DNA of 64,000 nucleotides from Bacillota bacterium (GTDB lineage Bacteria > Bacillota > Dethiobacteria > Dethiobacterales > Dethiobacteraceae), in NCBI GenBank assembly GCA_012521405.1, contig JAAYMK010000050.1, forward strand, positions 1 to 64,000, in the 5' to 3' direction. The position numbers and the translations under genes were made by a program. Shown here piece after piece: positions 17,454-24,709 of the stretch. The notes beneath the pieces are model-generated. The model worked only from the letters and a program-made list of their open reading frames with translations. It ran no database searches and was not told the DNA's origin. The first letter of the stretch is position 1, and every line of letters begins with the position of its first letter.

Positions 17454-18774
17454 GATGAATCCTCCCCATTAAACTCCATGTTTTAATTTCGGTAATTTCC
17501 ACCGTTACTAGTTGCCCGGCGCTGATACCATCACCAGGAAAGTTTACAGTTTTGTTGCTGCGTGTTTTACCTGTCCAAACGGTTTTATCTGTTTTACTGG
17601 GACCTTCCACTAAAACTTCTACTTTTTTTCCTAGCAAAGCTTCATTGTGCCGGCGACTATGTTTATTTTGTAATTCCAAAAGACGGGCAAAACGTTCTTT
17701 TTTTATTTCCAGGGGGATTTGTGCAGGCATTTTTGCTGCCGGCGTTCCCGGTCGCGGTGAATACATAAACATAAAGGCTGCATCAAAACTAACTTTATCC
17801 ACTAAATCCAATGTGGCGGCAAAGTCTTCTTCCGTTTCTCCGGGGAAACCGACAATGATATCGGTGGTGATGGCGCAATGGGGGATATGCTCCCGCAGTA
17901 AGGCAATTTTCTCCAGATACTGTTCCCGTGTATAGCCGCGATTCATTAAATCCAGGATCCGGTTACTGCCGGCTTGTACAGGCAGGTGCAGATGTTCACA
18001 GATGTTCTCGCCCCTGGCCATGGTTTTAACCAATTTTTCATTAAAATCACGCGGGTGAGAAGTGGTAAAGCGAATTCTTTTAATGCCTGTTTCGTCGTTA
18101 ACGCGTGTTAAAAGCTCGGCAAAATCTATTTTTTCCGGTAAATCTTTGCCGTATGAATTTACATTTTGCCCCAAGAGTGTAACTTCCTTATACCCTCTTT
18201 TGACCAGATTTTTTATTTCCCTCAGAATATCATCAGGTTTGCGGCTGCGCTCTCTTCCCCGTACATAAGGTACAATGCAGTATGAGCAAAAATTATTACA
18301 GCCAAAAGTTATATTAACCCAGGCTTTGAAATTATCCTGACGCGCCACGGGCAGCCCTTCCACCACTTCCGGTGTATCGGACCACAAATCAATGACTGTT
18401 TCTTCGCTTTTTTGCGCCCGGACTAAAAGTTCCGGAAAGATACTTAAATTATGGGTGCCAAAAATCAAATCTACGAAGGGAAATTTTTGCTTTATTCTCC
18501 TGGCTACAGCTTCCTGCTGCACCATACAGCCGCAGATAGCAATGATCATCTCCGGATTTTTTTCTTTTAATTGTCCTAGGCGGCCGATCCGGCCGAAAAC
18601 TTTTTCCTCCGCTTTTTGCCGGACAGCACATGTATTTAAAATCACCAAATGGGCGTTGGCGGCGTCTTCAGTTTCCTCATAACCTAATTCATCCAGAAAG
18701 CCGCGCAAAGTTTCCGCATCGCGCTCGTTCATTTGACAACCAAAAACCGTTAAACTGTATGTTTTTCTCTCCAT
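17446..18774 (-). CDS. miaB: tRNA-2-methylthio-N6-dimethylallyladenosine synthase
   Basis: Radical SAM methylthiotransferase that adds the 2-methylthio group to i6A37 of tRNA. The 442-residue protein has the N-terminal UPF0004 domain with three cluster cysteines (GCQMN, NTCAVR, GCMVQ), the radical SAM motif CNNFCSYC (about 157) and a C-terminal TRAM domain (about 375-440). Sequence agrees with MiaB rather than RimO, which is a separate gene at 59918. The ATG at 18774 has GGAG eight bases upstream; a GTG three codons earlier sits too close to that site. A weak promoter (TTTGCT-17-TAAAAT, complement of 18804-18832) overlaps the upstream terminator. Confidence 0.95.
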   Translation of the reverse strand: MERKTYSLTVFGCQMNERDAETLRGFLDELGYEETEDAANAHLVILNTCAVRQKAEEKVFGRIGRLGQLKEKNPEMIIAICGCMVQQEAVARRIKQKFPFVDLIFGTHNLSIFPELLVRAQKSEETVIDLWSDTPEVVEGLPVARQDNFKAWVNITFGCNNFCSYCIVPYVRGRERSRKPDDILREIKNLVKRGYKEVTLLGQNVNSYGKDLPEKIDFAELLTRVNDETGIKRIRFTTSHPRDFNEKLVKTMARGENICEHLHLPVQAGSNRILDLMNRGYTREQYLEKIALLREHIPHCAITTDIIVGFPGETEEDFAATLDLVDKVSFDAAFMFMYSPRPGTPAAKMPAQIPLEIKKERFARLLELQNKHSRRHNEALLGKKVEVLVEGPSKTDKTVWTGKTRSNKTVNFPGDGISAGQLVTVEITEIKTWSLMGRIHLD

Positions 18775-18825
18775 TTCACTCACTCCAAGCTCTTGTCTCT
18801 ACCATTTTAATATAATTTTGTCCAA

Positions 18826-18855
18826 AAGCAAAGCGGGGCCGGCCCCGCTTTGCTT
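18826..18855 (-). terminator. Terminator of the cysteine desulfurase gene
   Basis: A perfect 30-base palindrome (15-bp arms, GC-rich centre GGGGCCGGCCCC) is followed on the minus strand by TTTTGG. The 156 bases between it and the cysteine desulfurase stop codon hold only a doubtful small frame. Confidence 0.65.
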
Positions 18856-19011
18856 GCAAAAGTATGAAATTTTTTTGCTTTTCTTATTGCCTTTCCTCCC
18901 ACCCAGGTCCAAGACATTCTTGGTGCGAAGCAAAATTCTGGGCATACGTTCTGTCAATAGTATGGCTGATCTAAAACGAAAATTATGTATAAGTAAAAGC
19001 ACAGCCTCCTT

Positions 19012-20175
19012 TTAGGCAACTTCAGCGGCGATTGTACGCAGCGCAGAGATAATTTCTTCAATCTCCTGCAGGGTGTTTGCAAGGCCAAAGGAAAAACGCA
19101 GCGTTCCTTGCGGAAAACTGCCGATTGTTTGGTGAGCCCAAGGTGCGCAGTGCAATCCGGATCGTGTCATGATGCCAAAACCCTGCTCCAGCATAAAACT
19201 TAAATCACCGTTATCGATACCATCCAGGTTGAGAGAAACTGTGGCTGTAGTTTTGCTAGGAATTTTTGTGCCATAAACTTTAATGCCCGGAATGGAGCCA
19301 AGCCCTTCAAGAAAAGCGGCTATCAGCATTTCTTTATGCTTTTTGATTTTTTCCAGGCCTGTTTCCTGTACCAGCTTGATCCCGGCGGCTAAACCGGCAA
19401 TGCCGGGTACGTTTTGTGTACCGCTTTCGAATTTATCCGGTAATAATTCCGGCTGCCTTTCTTCATCAGAACGGCTTCCTGTTCCTCCCTCCACTAAAGG
19501 CAGAGTACATGCTGCAGCGCGTTCACTCAGGCAAAGACCGCCGATGCCGGGAGGTCCTAAAAGACCCTTATGGCCGGTAAAAGCCAGGTAATCACAGTGC
19601 AGATCCTGAAAATTTATTTCTTCGGAACCGGCTGTTTGCGCCACATCCAAGCAATAAAAAATATCTTTTCCGGCCAGAATTTCTCCGATTTCGTAAACCG
19701 GTAGCAGCGTTCCGGTAACATTTGACGCATGGGTTAAAACTACCAGGCGCGTATTGGGCCGGAGTGCGTTTTGCACAAGTTTCGGGTCAAGGGTGCCGTC
19801 CGGCTTGCAGGGTAATTTTTCCACCTGCAGCTTGCGTTCCGCCGCCACCCGCATAAGCGGCCTGACTACAGCATTATGTTCCATGGAGGAAAGCAAGACA
19901 TGGTCGCCCGGTTTTAGTAAACCTTTAATGACAAGATTGAGTGAAGAAGTAACATTGGGTGTGAAAATAATTTGTTCCGGTTTGGGGACATGAAAAAATG
20001 TGGCTAAAAGTGTGCGCGCTTCATAAACAAGACGGGCCGCGTCAAGGGCATGGCGATAGCCGCCACGGCCGGGATTGCAACCAATATGGCGCAAATAGTT
20101 TACCATGGCTTCAATTACTTGCGGTGGCCGGGGAAAAGTTGTGGCCGCATGGTCAGCGTATATTACTTTCATCAT
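19012..20175 (-). CDS. Cysteine desulfurase family protein (EF2568-type)
   Basis: A class V aminotransferase-fold PLP enzyme of 387 residues. It shows YADHAATTFPRPP at the N-terminus, the PLP contact SSMEHNAVVRP (about 100), the Schiff-base Lys in TGHKGLLGPPGIGG (about 205) and the persulfide-forming Cys in RSGLHCAPW (about 335). This subfamily is known from loci tied to selenium and selenium-dependent molybdenum hydroxylases, so it may supply sulfur or selenium rather than serve iron-sulfur assembly. The start overlaps the LysR stop (TAATG) behind GGAGG; a second ATG three bases on is equally possible. It belongs with LysR, yedE, tusA and the DUF3343 gene. Confidence 0.85.
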   Translation of the reverse strand: MMKVIYADHAATTFPRPPQVIEAMVNYLRHIGCNPGRGGYRHALDAARLVYEARTLLATFFHVPKPEQIIFTPNVTSSLNLVIKGLLKPGDHVLLSSMEHNAVVRPLMRVAAERKLQVEKLPCKPDGTLDPKLVQNALRPNTRLVVLTHASNVTGTLLPVYEIGEILAGKDIFYCLDVAQTAGSEEINFQDLHCDYLAFTGHKGLLGPPGIGGLCLSERAAACTLPLVEGGTGSRSDEERQPELLPDKFESGTQNVPGIAGLAAGIKLVQETGLEKIKKHKEMLIAAFLEGLGSIPGIKVYGTKIPSKTTATVSLNLDGIDNGDLSFMLEQGFGIMTRSGLHCAPWAHQTIGSFPQGTLRFSFGLANTLQEIEEIISALRTIAAEVA

Positions 20176-21083
20176 TAATCCTCCTTATGGAAATATGTCA
20201 GCAGAAAATCTATGAAAGCGCGTGTGCCCGGTGTTTGTATGCGTGTTTCATATGTAACTAAATAAAAGTGACGCGCAAGGCTGATGTCCGACAGCGGGCG
20301 TGCGGCCAGCCAGCCAAATTGAAGGTAATCATCAATGACGTAGCGGGAAATAACGGAAAGGCCCATTCCCTGCCGCAGTGCTTGTTTTATTGTTTCCTGA
20401 CTGTCGATAATTAAATATGTAAACTCTTCAATGGAGACTTCCACTTTCTGCAATGCTTGTTCAAAGAGCGACCTGGTGGCGGAGCCTTCTTCACGCAACA
20501 GCAAGAGATAAGCTTTTAAATCTTGTATTGTAAGAGCTTTTTTCTTGAGTAAAGCTTCATATTGCCGCTGGCAGGGAAAGGCCACCACTAAATCGTCTGC
20601 CAGTAGCGGCGCAAAATCAAGCTTTGGTAAAGGTATTTTTTCGCCCACAATGCCTAAGGGGTACTGGTATTCAAAGATACTTTTACAAACAGCCGTTGAA
20701 TTTTGTTGGTGCAAATTGATTTTAACTTGCGGATATAGTTGTCGGAATGCAGCTATTACTTGAGGCAACAAATACTGGCAAGGCACTGAACTGGCGGCAA
20801 TGGTAATAGTTTCATCCGCAATATTCTCTTTGGCTGTCAACTCTGCCAGGGCATGGGTGCGTAAATCCAGGATATCTTTGGCATACCGCAACAAAATGCG
20901 TCCTGCCTGAGTCAGGATGAGTTCACTTTTACTGCGATCAAATAAGGATGTACCTAGTTTTCTTTCCAAACTTTTAATATGGGCGCTCACGGTAGGTTGA
21001 CTTAAAAAAAGTTCCTCGGCGGCCCGAGAAAATGAGCGGTGTCTGGCAACGGCAACAAAGGCTTCCAATTGGTAAAATTCCAA
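20175..21083 (-). CDS. Selenium-associated LysR-type transcriptional regulator
   Basis: A 302-residue LysR regulator with an N-terminal winged helix (FSRAAEELFLSQPTVSAHIK, about 18-37) and a CysB/CysL-like effector domain (about 90-295). It starts with TTG behind AAAGGG, and the downstream gene overlaps its stop by one base. It is divergent from yedE, and a paired inverted repeat in the gap (21181-21219) is the likely binding site. Of LysR types, the one found beside yedE/yedF selenium genes fits best. The effector is unknown; sulfur or selenium compounds are plausible. Confidence 0.82.
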   Translation of the reverse strand: MEFYQLEAFVAVARHRSFSRAAEELFLSQPTVSAHIKSLERKLGTSLFDRSKSELILTQAGRILLRYAKDILDLRTHALAELTAKENIADETITIAASSVPCQYLLPQVIAAFRQLYPQVKINLHQQNSTAVCKSIFEYQYPLGIVGEKIPLPKLDFAPLLADDLVVAFPCQRQYEALLKKKALTIQDLKAYLLLLREEGSATRSLFEQALQKVEVSIEEFTYLIIDSQETIKQALRQGMGLSVISRYVIDDYLQFGWLAARPLSDISLARHFYLVTYETRIQTPGTRAFIDFLLTYFHKED

Positions 21084-21180
21084 AAAATCACGCCCTTTCC
21101 GTTGCTATAGTGTTCGCACAAATAAGAAAAAAATCCTGCTTCCCCATTTACAAAGAAAAGCCGGTGAGGATAAATTAGTT

Positions 21181-21219
21181 TTATCTATTGGTGTTGCTTG
21201 TGGTATAGATAATATCTAT
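21181..21219. promoter_or_regulatory. Candidate LysR operator upstream of yedE
   Basis: TTATCTAT (21181-21188) is repeated inverted as ATAGATAA (21205-21212), and ATAGATAATATCTAT (21205-21219) forms a second palindrome sharing that arm. The block ends one base before the -35 of yedE, where LysR activators bind. Confidence 0.6.
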
Positions 21220-21220
21220 T

Positions 21221-21249
21221 TGTTAGTGAAAATCTTGTCCGGATATAAT
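21221..21249 (+). promoter_or_regulatory. yedE promoter (activator-dependent type)
   Basis: A good -10 (TATAAT, 21244-21249) has a poor -35 (TGTTAG, 21221-21226) at 17 bases. That pattern is common where an upstream-bound activator is needed. Confidence 0.55.
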
Positions 21250-21292
21250 GAGGTTAATATTGTACATTGTTTAACAAGGGAGGTCGGCTTTT

Positions 21293-22381
21293 TTGGAGCG
21301 GAAAAAAATTCTTCTCAGCGGTCTTCTTTTAGGATTTTTAGGTGTTATTTTAGTTCGTTTTGGTAATCCGGCCAATATGGGCATCTGTGTAGCCTGTTTT
21401 ATTCGTGATATCGCCGGTGGCTTGGGGCTGCACAGGGTGGAAACGGTACAGTATTTACGGCCGGAAATTAGCGGGTTTATTCTTGGCGCATTTCTCATTG
21501 CCCTCTTTAGCGGTGAATTTCGTGCCCGCGGCGGCTCTTCTCCCCTTTTGCGCTTTTTAATCGCCATGGCAGTGATGATAGGTGCTTTAACTTTTTTAGG
21601 CTGTCCACTCCGGATGGTGCTGCGTTTAGCGGCCGGTGATTTAAATGCTTTAGTAGGCCTTGTGGGTTTTGTTTTTGGCATTTTTATTGGTGTACAGTTT
21701 TTGAAAAAAGGTTTTTCCCTGGGCCGCAGTCAGCGCTTACATACTGCCAATGGGTTTGCCATGCCGCTGCTGGCTCTGGTGGTATTAATTTTGGTAGTGG
21801 CAGCCCCTGTCTTTATTTTCTTTAGCGAAAGCGGTCCGGCTGCTGCCAGGGCACCCCTGCTCATTTCCCTCGCTGCCGGTTTAATTGTAGGGATTGCCGT
21901 ACAGCGTACCCGTTTATGTCAAGTTGGCTGTTTTCGCGATTTAATTTTAATTAAAGATCCACACCTTCTCTATGGGACAATCGGTATTTTTGTGGCGGCT
22001 TTAGTGATGAATCTGGTCTTTGGTTATTTTAAATTAGGATTTGCCGAGCAGCCGGTGGCCCATACTGATGGCTTGTGGAATTTTATCGGCTTGGCTGTTG
22101 TGGGCTTGGGCGCCACTTTACTAGGTGGATGTCCGTTGCGTCAACTGGTTCTTTCCGGCGAAGGTGACACCGATGCGGCCATGAGTGTTTTAGGACTGTT
22201 GGCCGGTGCGGCCTTTGCCCATAATTTCGGACTTGCCGCCAGCCCTGCAGGCGTAAGTTCCGCCGGGAAAATTGGCGTACTCATTGCTGCTGCCTTTCTC
22301 CTGGTAGTAGGTTTTGCCTTTTCCCGCAGCGATTTTAACGTCAAGCGGAAGGGAGGAATTACCCATGAGCAAAGCGTATAA
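21293..22381 (+). CDS. yedE: YedE-family membrane protein, putative selenium (or sulfur) transporter
   Basis: A predicted 362-residue polytopic membrane protein of the YeeE/YedE family with about ten hydrophobic segments in two homologous halves. Each half has a conserved Cys motif: GCPLR at about 103 and again at about 282 (GGCPLRQLVLSGEGD), plus cysteines near NMGICVACFIRD (about 29) and RLCQVGCFRD (about 206). Related proteins import thiosulfate; the YedE form beside YedF and DUF3343 is thought to handle selenium. Start is TTG behind GGGAGG. Its stop overlaps the start of the TusA-like gene. Confidence 0.85.
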   Translation: MERKKILLSGLLLGFLGVILVRFGNPANMGICVACFIRDIAGGLGLHRVETVQYLRPEISGFILGAFLIALFSGEFRARGGSSPLLRFLIAMAVMIGALTFLGCPLRMVLRLAAGDLNALVGLVGFVFGIFIGVQFLKKGFSLGRSQRLHTANGFAMPLLALVVLILVVAAPVFIFFSESGPAAARAPLLISLAAGLIVGIAVQRTRLCQVGCFRDLILIKDPHLLYGTIGIFVAALVMNLVFGYFKLGFAEQPVAHTDGLWNFIGLAVVGLGATLLGGCPLRQLVLSGEGDTDAAMSVLGLLAGAAFAHNFGLAASPAGVSSAGKIGVLIAAAFLLVVGFAFSRSDFNVKRKGGITHEQSV

Positions 22382-22589
22382 ACTAGATGTGCGCGGCTTA
22401 TCTTGCCCTGAGCCTGTCATTAGAGTCAAAAAAGCACTGGAAACAAATAAAGGTGGCTTGACGGTTTTAGCCGACAGTTTTGTCGCCGCCGAAAATATAC
22501 GCCGTTTAGTGGGCACACTGGGTTATCAATGTAAAACAGACACTAATGCAGACGATGAATTTGTACTAACCATTACAAAAGAGGTGTAA
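22365..22589 (+). CDS. TusA-family sulfurtransferase-like protein
   Basis: A 74-residue TusA/SirA-like protein with the CPxP signature in RGLSCPEPVIRVKKAL (active Cys about 14). Such proteins carry a persulfide (or perselenide) between donor and acceptor. The ATG follows GGGAGGAA and lies within the 3' end of yedE (17-base overlap). It corresponds to the N-terminal domain of YedF, encoded at 52469, so it may be a stand-alone version of that function in the selenium cluster. Confidence 0.88.
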   Translation: MSKAYKLDVRGLSCPEPVIRVKKALETNKGGLTVLADSFVAAENIRRLVGTLGYQCKTDTNADDEFVLTITKEV

Positions 22590-22591
22590 AG

Positions 22592-22864
22592 TTGACGGAA
22601 TATTATGTGGCTTCTTTTCACAATGTCTCGCAAGCGCTTCAGTTTGAAAAACAATTACAAACAAACAAAATTGACGTCAAGATGATACCTGTTCCCCGTA
22701 TTATTTCTTCTTCCTGCGGGATTGCCGCCCGCTTTGCCCTGGAAGATTTTTCCCAAGTGTTATCCCTACTGGAAACAGGTGTTTGTGAAGCGCAAGAGCT
22801 TTACCTTTTTACGCATAAAAATAAAAAAGCTCAGGCACAACGTGTTTGGAAAGCCCAAGATTAA
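22592..22864 (+). CDS. DUF3343 protein of the selenium cluster
   Basis: A 90-residue protein with the DUF3343 layout: YYVASFHNVSQALQFEK at the start, then VPRIISSSCGIAARFALED with a conserved Cys (about 49). These proteins accompany YedE, YedF and the EF2568-type desulfurase; the biochemical role is unknown. TTG start behind GAGGTG, two bases after the TusA-like gene. A terminator follows. Confidence 0.82.
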   Translation: MTEYYVASFHNVSQALQFEKQLQTNKIDVKMIPVPRIISSSCGIAARFALEDFSQVLSLLETGVCEAQELYLFTHKNKKAQAQRVWKAQD

Positions 22865-22880
22865 CTTGAGTTTTGCTTTG

Positions 22881-22916
22881 CCTTCCGTGTCATACATGTG
22901 CACGGAAGGTTTTTTT
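22881..22916 (+). terminator. Terminator of the yedE operon
   Basis: A 9-bp stem CCTTCCGTG / CACGGAAGG with an 11-base loop is followed by seven T (22910-22916). Confidence 0.85.
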
Positions 22917-22969
22917 CCGCTTGTTATTTTGGTGATTGCAATAGAAAGCGTTGTCATGGTGCCGAAAGT

Positions 22970-22997
22970 TTGCCTGCAAGCAGACTTCTGCTATAAT
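22970..22997 (+). promoter_or_regulatory. Promoter of the HutP-like gene
   Basis: TTGCCT at 22970-22975, 16 bases, then TATAAT at 22992-22997, 33 bases before the start codon. Confidence 0.6.
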
Positions 22998-23030
22998 AAG
23001 CGTAGGATAAAAATGGATAGAGGTGTACAT

Positions 23031-23444
23031 ATGGGACAAAATGAAAGCAAACTTATCGCCAGTGCCGCCATTCAATTGGCGCTTTCCTCCGACCGTGAAA
23101 CTGAATACGCATTAAAAAAACAGTTTGCTGCCCAGGGCATTAAAGCTTCCGCCGTTGACTATGGCGGCGAGTTTATTACCTCCGTACAAAAAGTTGTTGA
23201 ACGCGCCGTTGTGGCGGCAAAACGAGAAGGTGTTATTGCCGGCAGCCATCAGGAAGAGGGCGGTGTGGCAGGCGCCGCCAGGGAAGCTTTGTCGCAAATT
23301 ATGCCAAAAGCTTTAGGCCTGAATGTGGGCGGCAAAGTAGGCATTGCCCGTAAAGGTGAACATGTGGCGGTGGCCATCTTTTTTGCCATTGGGCTTTTGC
23401 ACCTTAATGAAGTGGCCATTGGTTTAGGGCACCGGGCAATTTAA
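23031..23444 (+). CDS. HutP-family RNA-binding protein (orphan)
   Basis: A 137-residue protein matching the HutP fold: N-terminal helix, central VDYGGEFITSVQKVVERAV, VGIARKGEHVAVAIFFAIG and the C-terminal LGHRAI, comparable to the INHI end of Bacillus HutP. HutP is an antiterminator that binds hut mRNA when L-histidine and a divalent metal are present. No histidine-utilisation gene lies here, and the gene stands alone with its own promoter, so its RNA target is unknown. The ATG follows GAGGTG. Family call good, function inferred. Confidence 0.75.
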   Translation: MGQNESKLIASAAIQLALSSDRETEYALKKQFAAQGIKASAVDYGGEFITSVQKVVERAVVAAKREGVIAGSHQEEGGVAGAAREALSQIMPKALGLNVGGKVGIARKGEHVAVAIFFAIGLLHLNEVAIGLGHRAI

Positions 23445-23451
23445 GCATAAA

Positions 23452-24633
23452 CTATTTTTTGGTGGTGTGCAGGAAAAGAGTGGCACGACGTAGGGCTTGT
23501 TCGCCAAAACGGTCCTTAATGGCATCTGCAGCTTCTGTCAGGCGGCTTAATTTTTCCTCGTTTTGTCCCCAAAGTGTCAGCTGGAAACCGGTTTGCCGGT
23601 CCTGCAAGTTGGAAACGGAAACTCCCAATAAACGTATCTTGCGCCAGGGCTCAAATTGCCTGCGGTAAATAGACAGGGCCGTTTGGTGAATTGTTTCCGT
23701 TAAAAAAGTGGGTTTGTTTAACGTCTGTGCACGTGTAAGGCTGACAAAATTTTGGTCTTTTATCGTTAAGGTGACTGTACGGGCACTGTAGCCTGCACGG
23801 CGGAGGCGCCTGCCTACTCGCTCACTTAAATCTAAAAGTACGCCTGATACCTCTTCAGGATCGTTAATATCCCGCGGCAACGTCACGGAATGGCCGATGG
23901 ATTTGGCTGTTTCTAAAGCATGCGGGTCAACCGGTGAGTCATCCCTGCCGTTGGCCAGATGGAAAAAGATTTCCCCCATGACACCGAAGCGGCTTGTCAA
24001 TAGATGCAGGGGCATCCTGGCCAGCTCGCCAATGGTATTAATACCCATTTCTTTAAGGGCAGCCGCCGATTTATGCCCGACCCCAACCATTTTCTCCACA
24101 GGCAACGGCCATAAAATTTCTTGCATATTATCAGCGTTGATGATGGTAAAACCGTTTGGTTTTTTTTGTTCCGAGGCCATTTTGGCCAAAAATTTATTAG
24201 GCGCAATGCCGACAGAGCTGGGAATTCCCAGCTCTGTTTTGATGCGCTGCTGCAGGGCACGGCCTATTTCTTCAGCCGTGCCAAAAAGGCGTTTTGAGCC
24301 TGTGACGTCAAGCCAGGCTTCATCGATGGAAAAGGGCTCCACCAGCGGTGTATAGCTGCGCATAATTTCAAGTATTTTTTGCGAATAGGAAAGATAAAGG
24401 CTGTGATCCGGGGGAACAAAGATTGCTTCGGGACATAGCTTTTTTGCCTGCCAAACGGGTATACCTGTTTTGATTCCGTATTTTCTTGCTTCATAGGATG
24501 CCGTTAAGACAATACCGCGTCTTTTTTGGGGATCACCGGCAACCAGGAGCGGCTTACCGCGCCAGTTGGGATTCTCCGCCTGGTGACAGGAGGCAAAAAA
24601 AGCATTCATATCAATATGAATAATCGAGCGCAT
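23452..24633 (-). CDS. dinB: DNA polymerase IV (Y family, SOS-induced)
   Basis: Error-prone translesion polymerase. The 393-residue protein has HIDMNAFFAS at the N-terminus (first metal Asp), the steric-gate region, FSIDEAWLDV with the catalytic Asp-Glu (about 100), a helix-hairpin-helix near KMVGVGHKSAAAL (about 175) and the little-finger domain. Start is the ATG at 24633 behind GGTGGG; a longer in-frame N-terminus would run through the SOS box and promoter and is rejected. A near-perfect LexA box lies 12 bases upstream. Confidence 0.95.
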   Translation of the reverse strand: MRSIIHIDMNAFFASCHQAENPNWRGKPLLVAGDPQKRRGIVLTASYEARKYGIKTGIPVWQAKKLCPEAIFVPPDHSLYLSYSQKILEIMRSYTPLVEPFSIDEAWLDVTGSKRLFGTAEEIGRALQQRIKTELGIPSSVGIAPNKFLAKMASEQKKPNGFTIINADNMQEILWPLPVEKMVGVGHKSAAALKEMGINTIGELARMPLHLLTSRFGVMGEIFFHLANGRDDSPVDPHALETAKSIGHSVTLPRDINDPEEVSGVLLDLSERVGRRLRRAGYSARTVTLTIKDQNFVSLTRAQTLNKPTFLTETIHQTALSIYRRQFEPWRKIRLLGVSVSNLQDRQTGFQLTLWGQNEEKLSRLTEAADAIKDRFGEQALRRATLFLHTTKK

Positions 24634-24644
24634 CCCACCCACCC

Positions 24645-24658
24645 CGAATATATGTTCG
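24645..24658. promoter_or_regulatory. SOS box upstream of dinB, CGAATATATGTTCG
   Basis: Differs from the CGAAC-N4-GTTCG operator core at one position. It covers about +3 to +16 of the predicted dinB transcript. Confidence 0.85.
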
Positions 24659-24667
24659 TCCTTAATT

Positions 24668-24696
24668 AGTATAACAAAAAACTTGGCTATAGCCAA
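24668..24696 (-). promoter_or_regulatory. dinB promoter overlapping the vanW terminator
   Basis: On the minus strand TTGGCT, 17 bases, TATACT (complement of 24668-24673). The -35 lies in the terminator stem of the upstream gene. Confidence 0.55.
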
Positions 24697-24698
24697 GT
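24675..24698 (-). terminator. Terminator of the VanW gene
   Basis: The stem ACTTGGC / GCCAAGT around a TATA loop is followed by six T on the minus strand. Confidence 0.8.
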
Positions 24699-24709
24699 AC
24701 ATACTGATT

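Noticed and set aside
18799-19002. Minus-strand frame of 67 codons after the cysteine desulfurase gene
   Set aside because: AGGAGG sits only two bases from its GTG and the frame reads through a strong terminator palindrome. The sequence matches nothing I know. A short peptide cannot be fully excluded.
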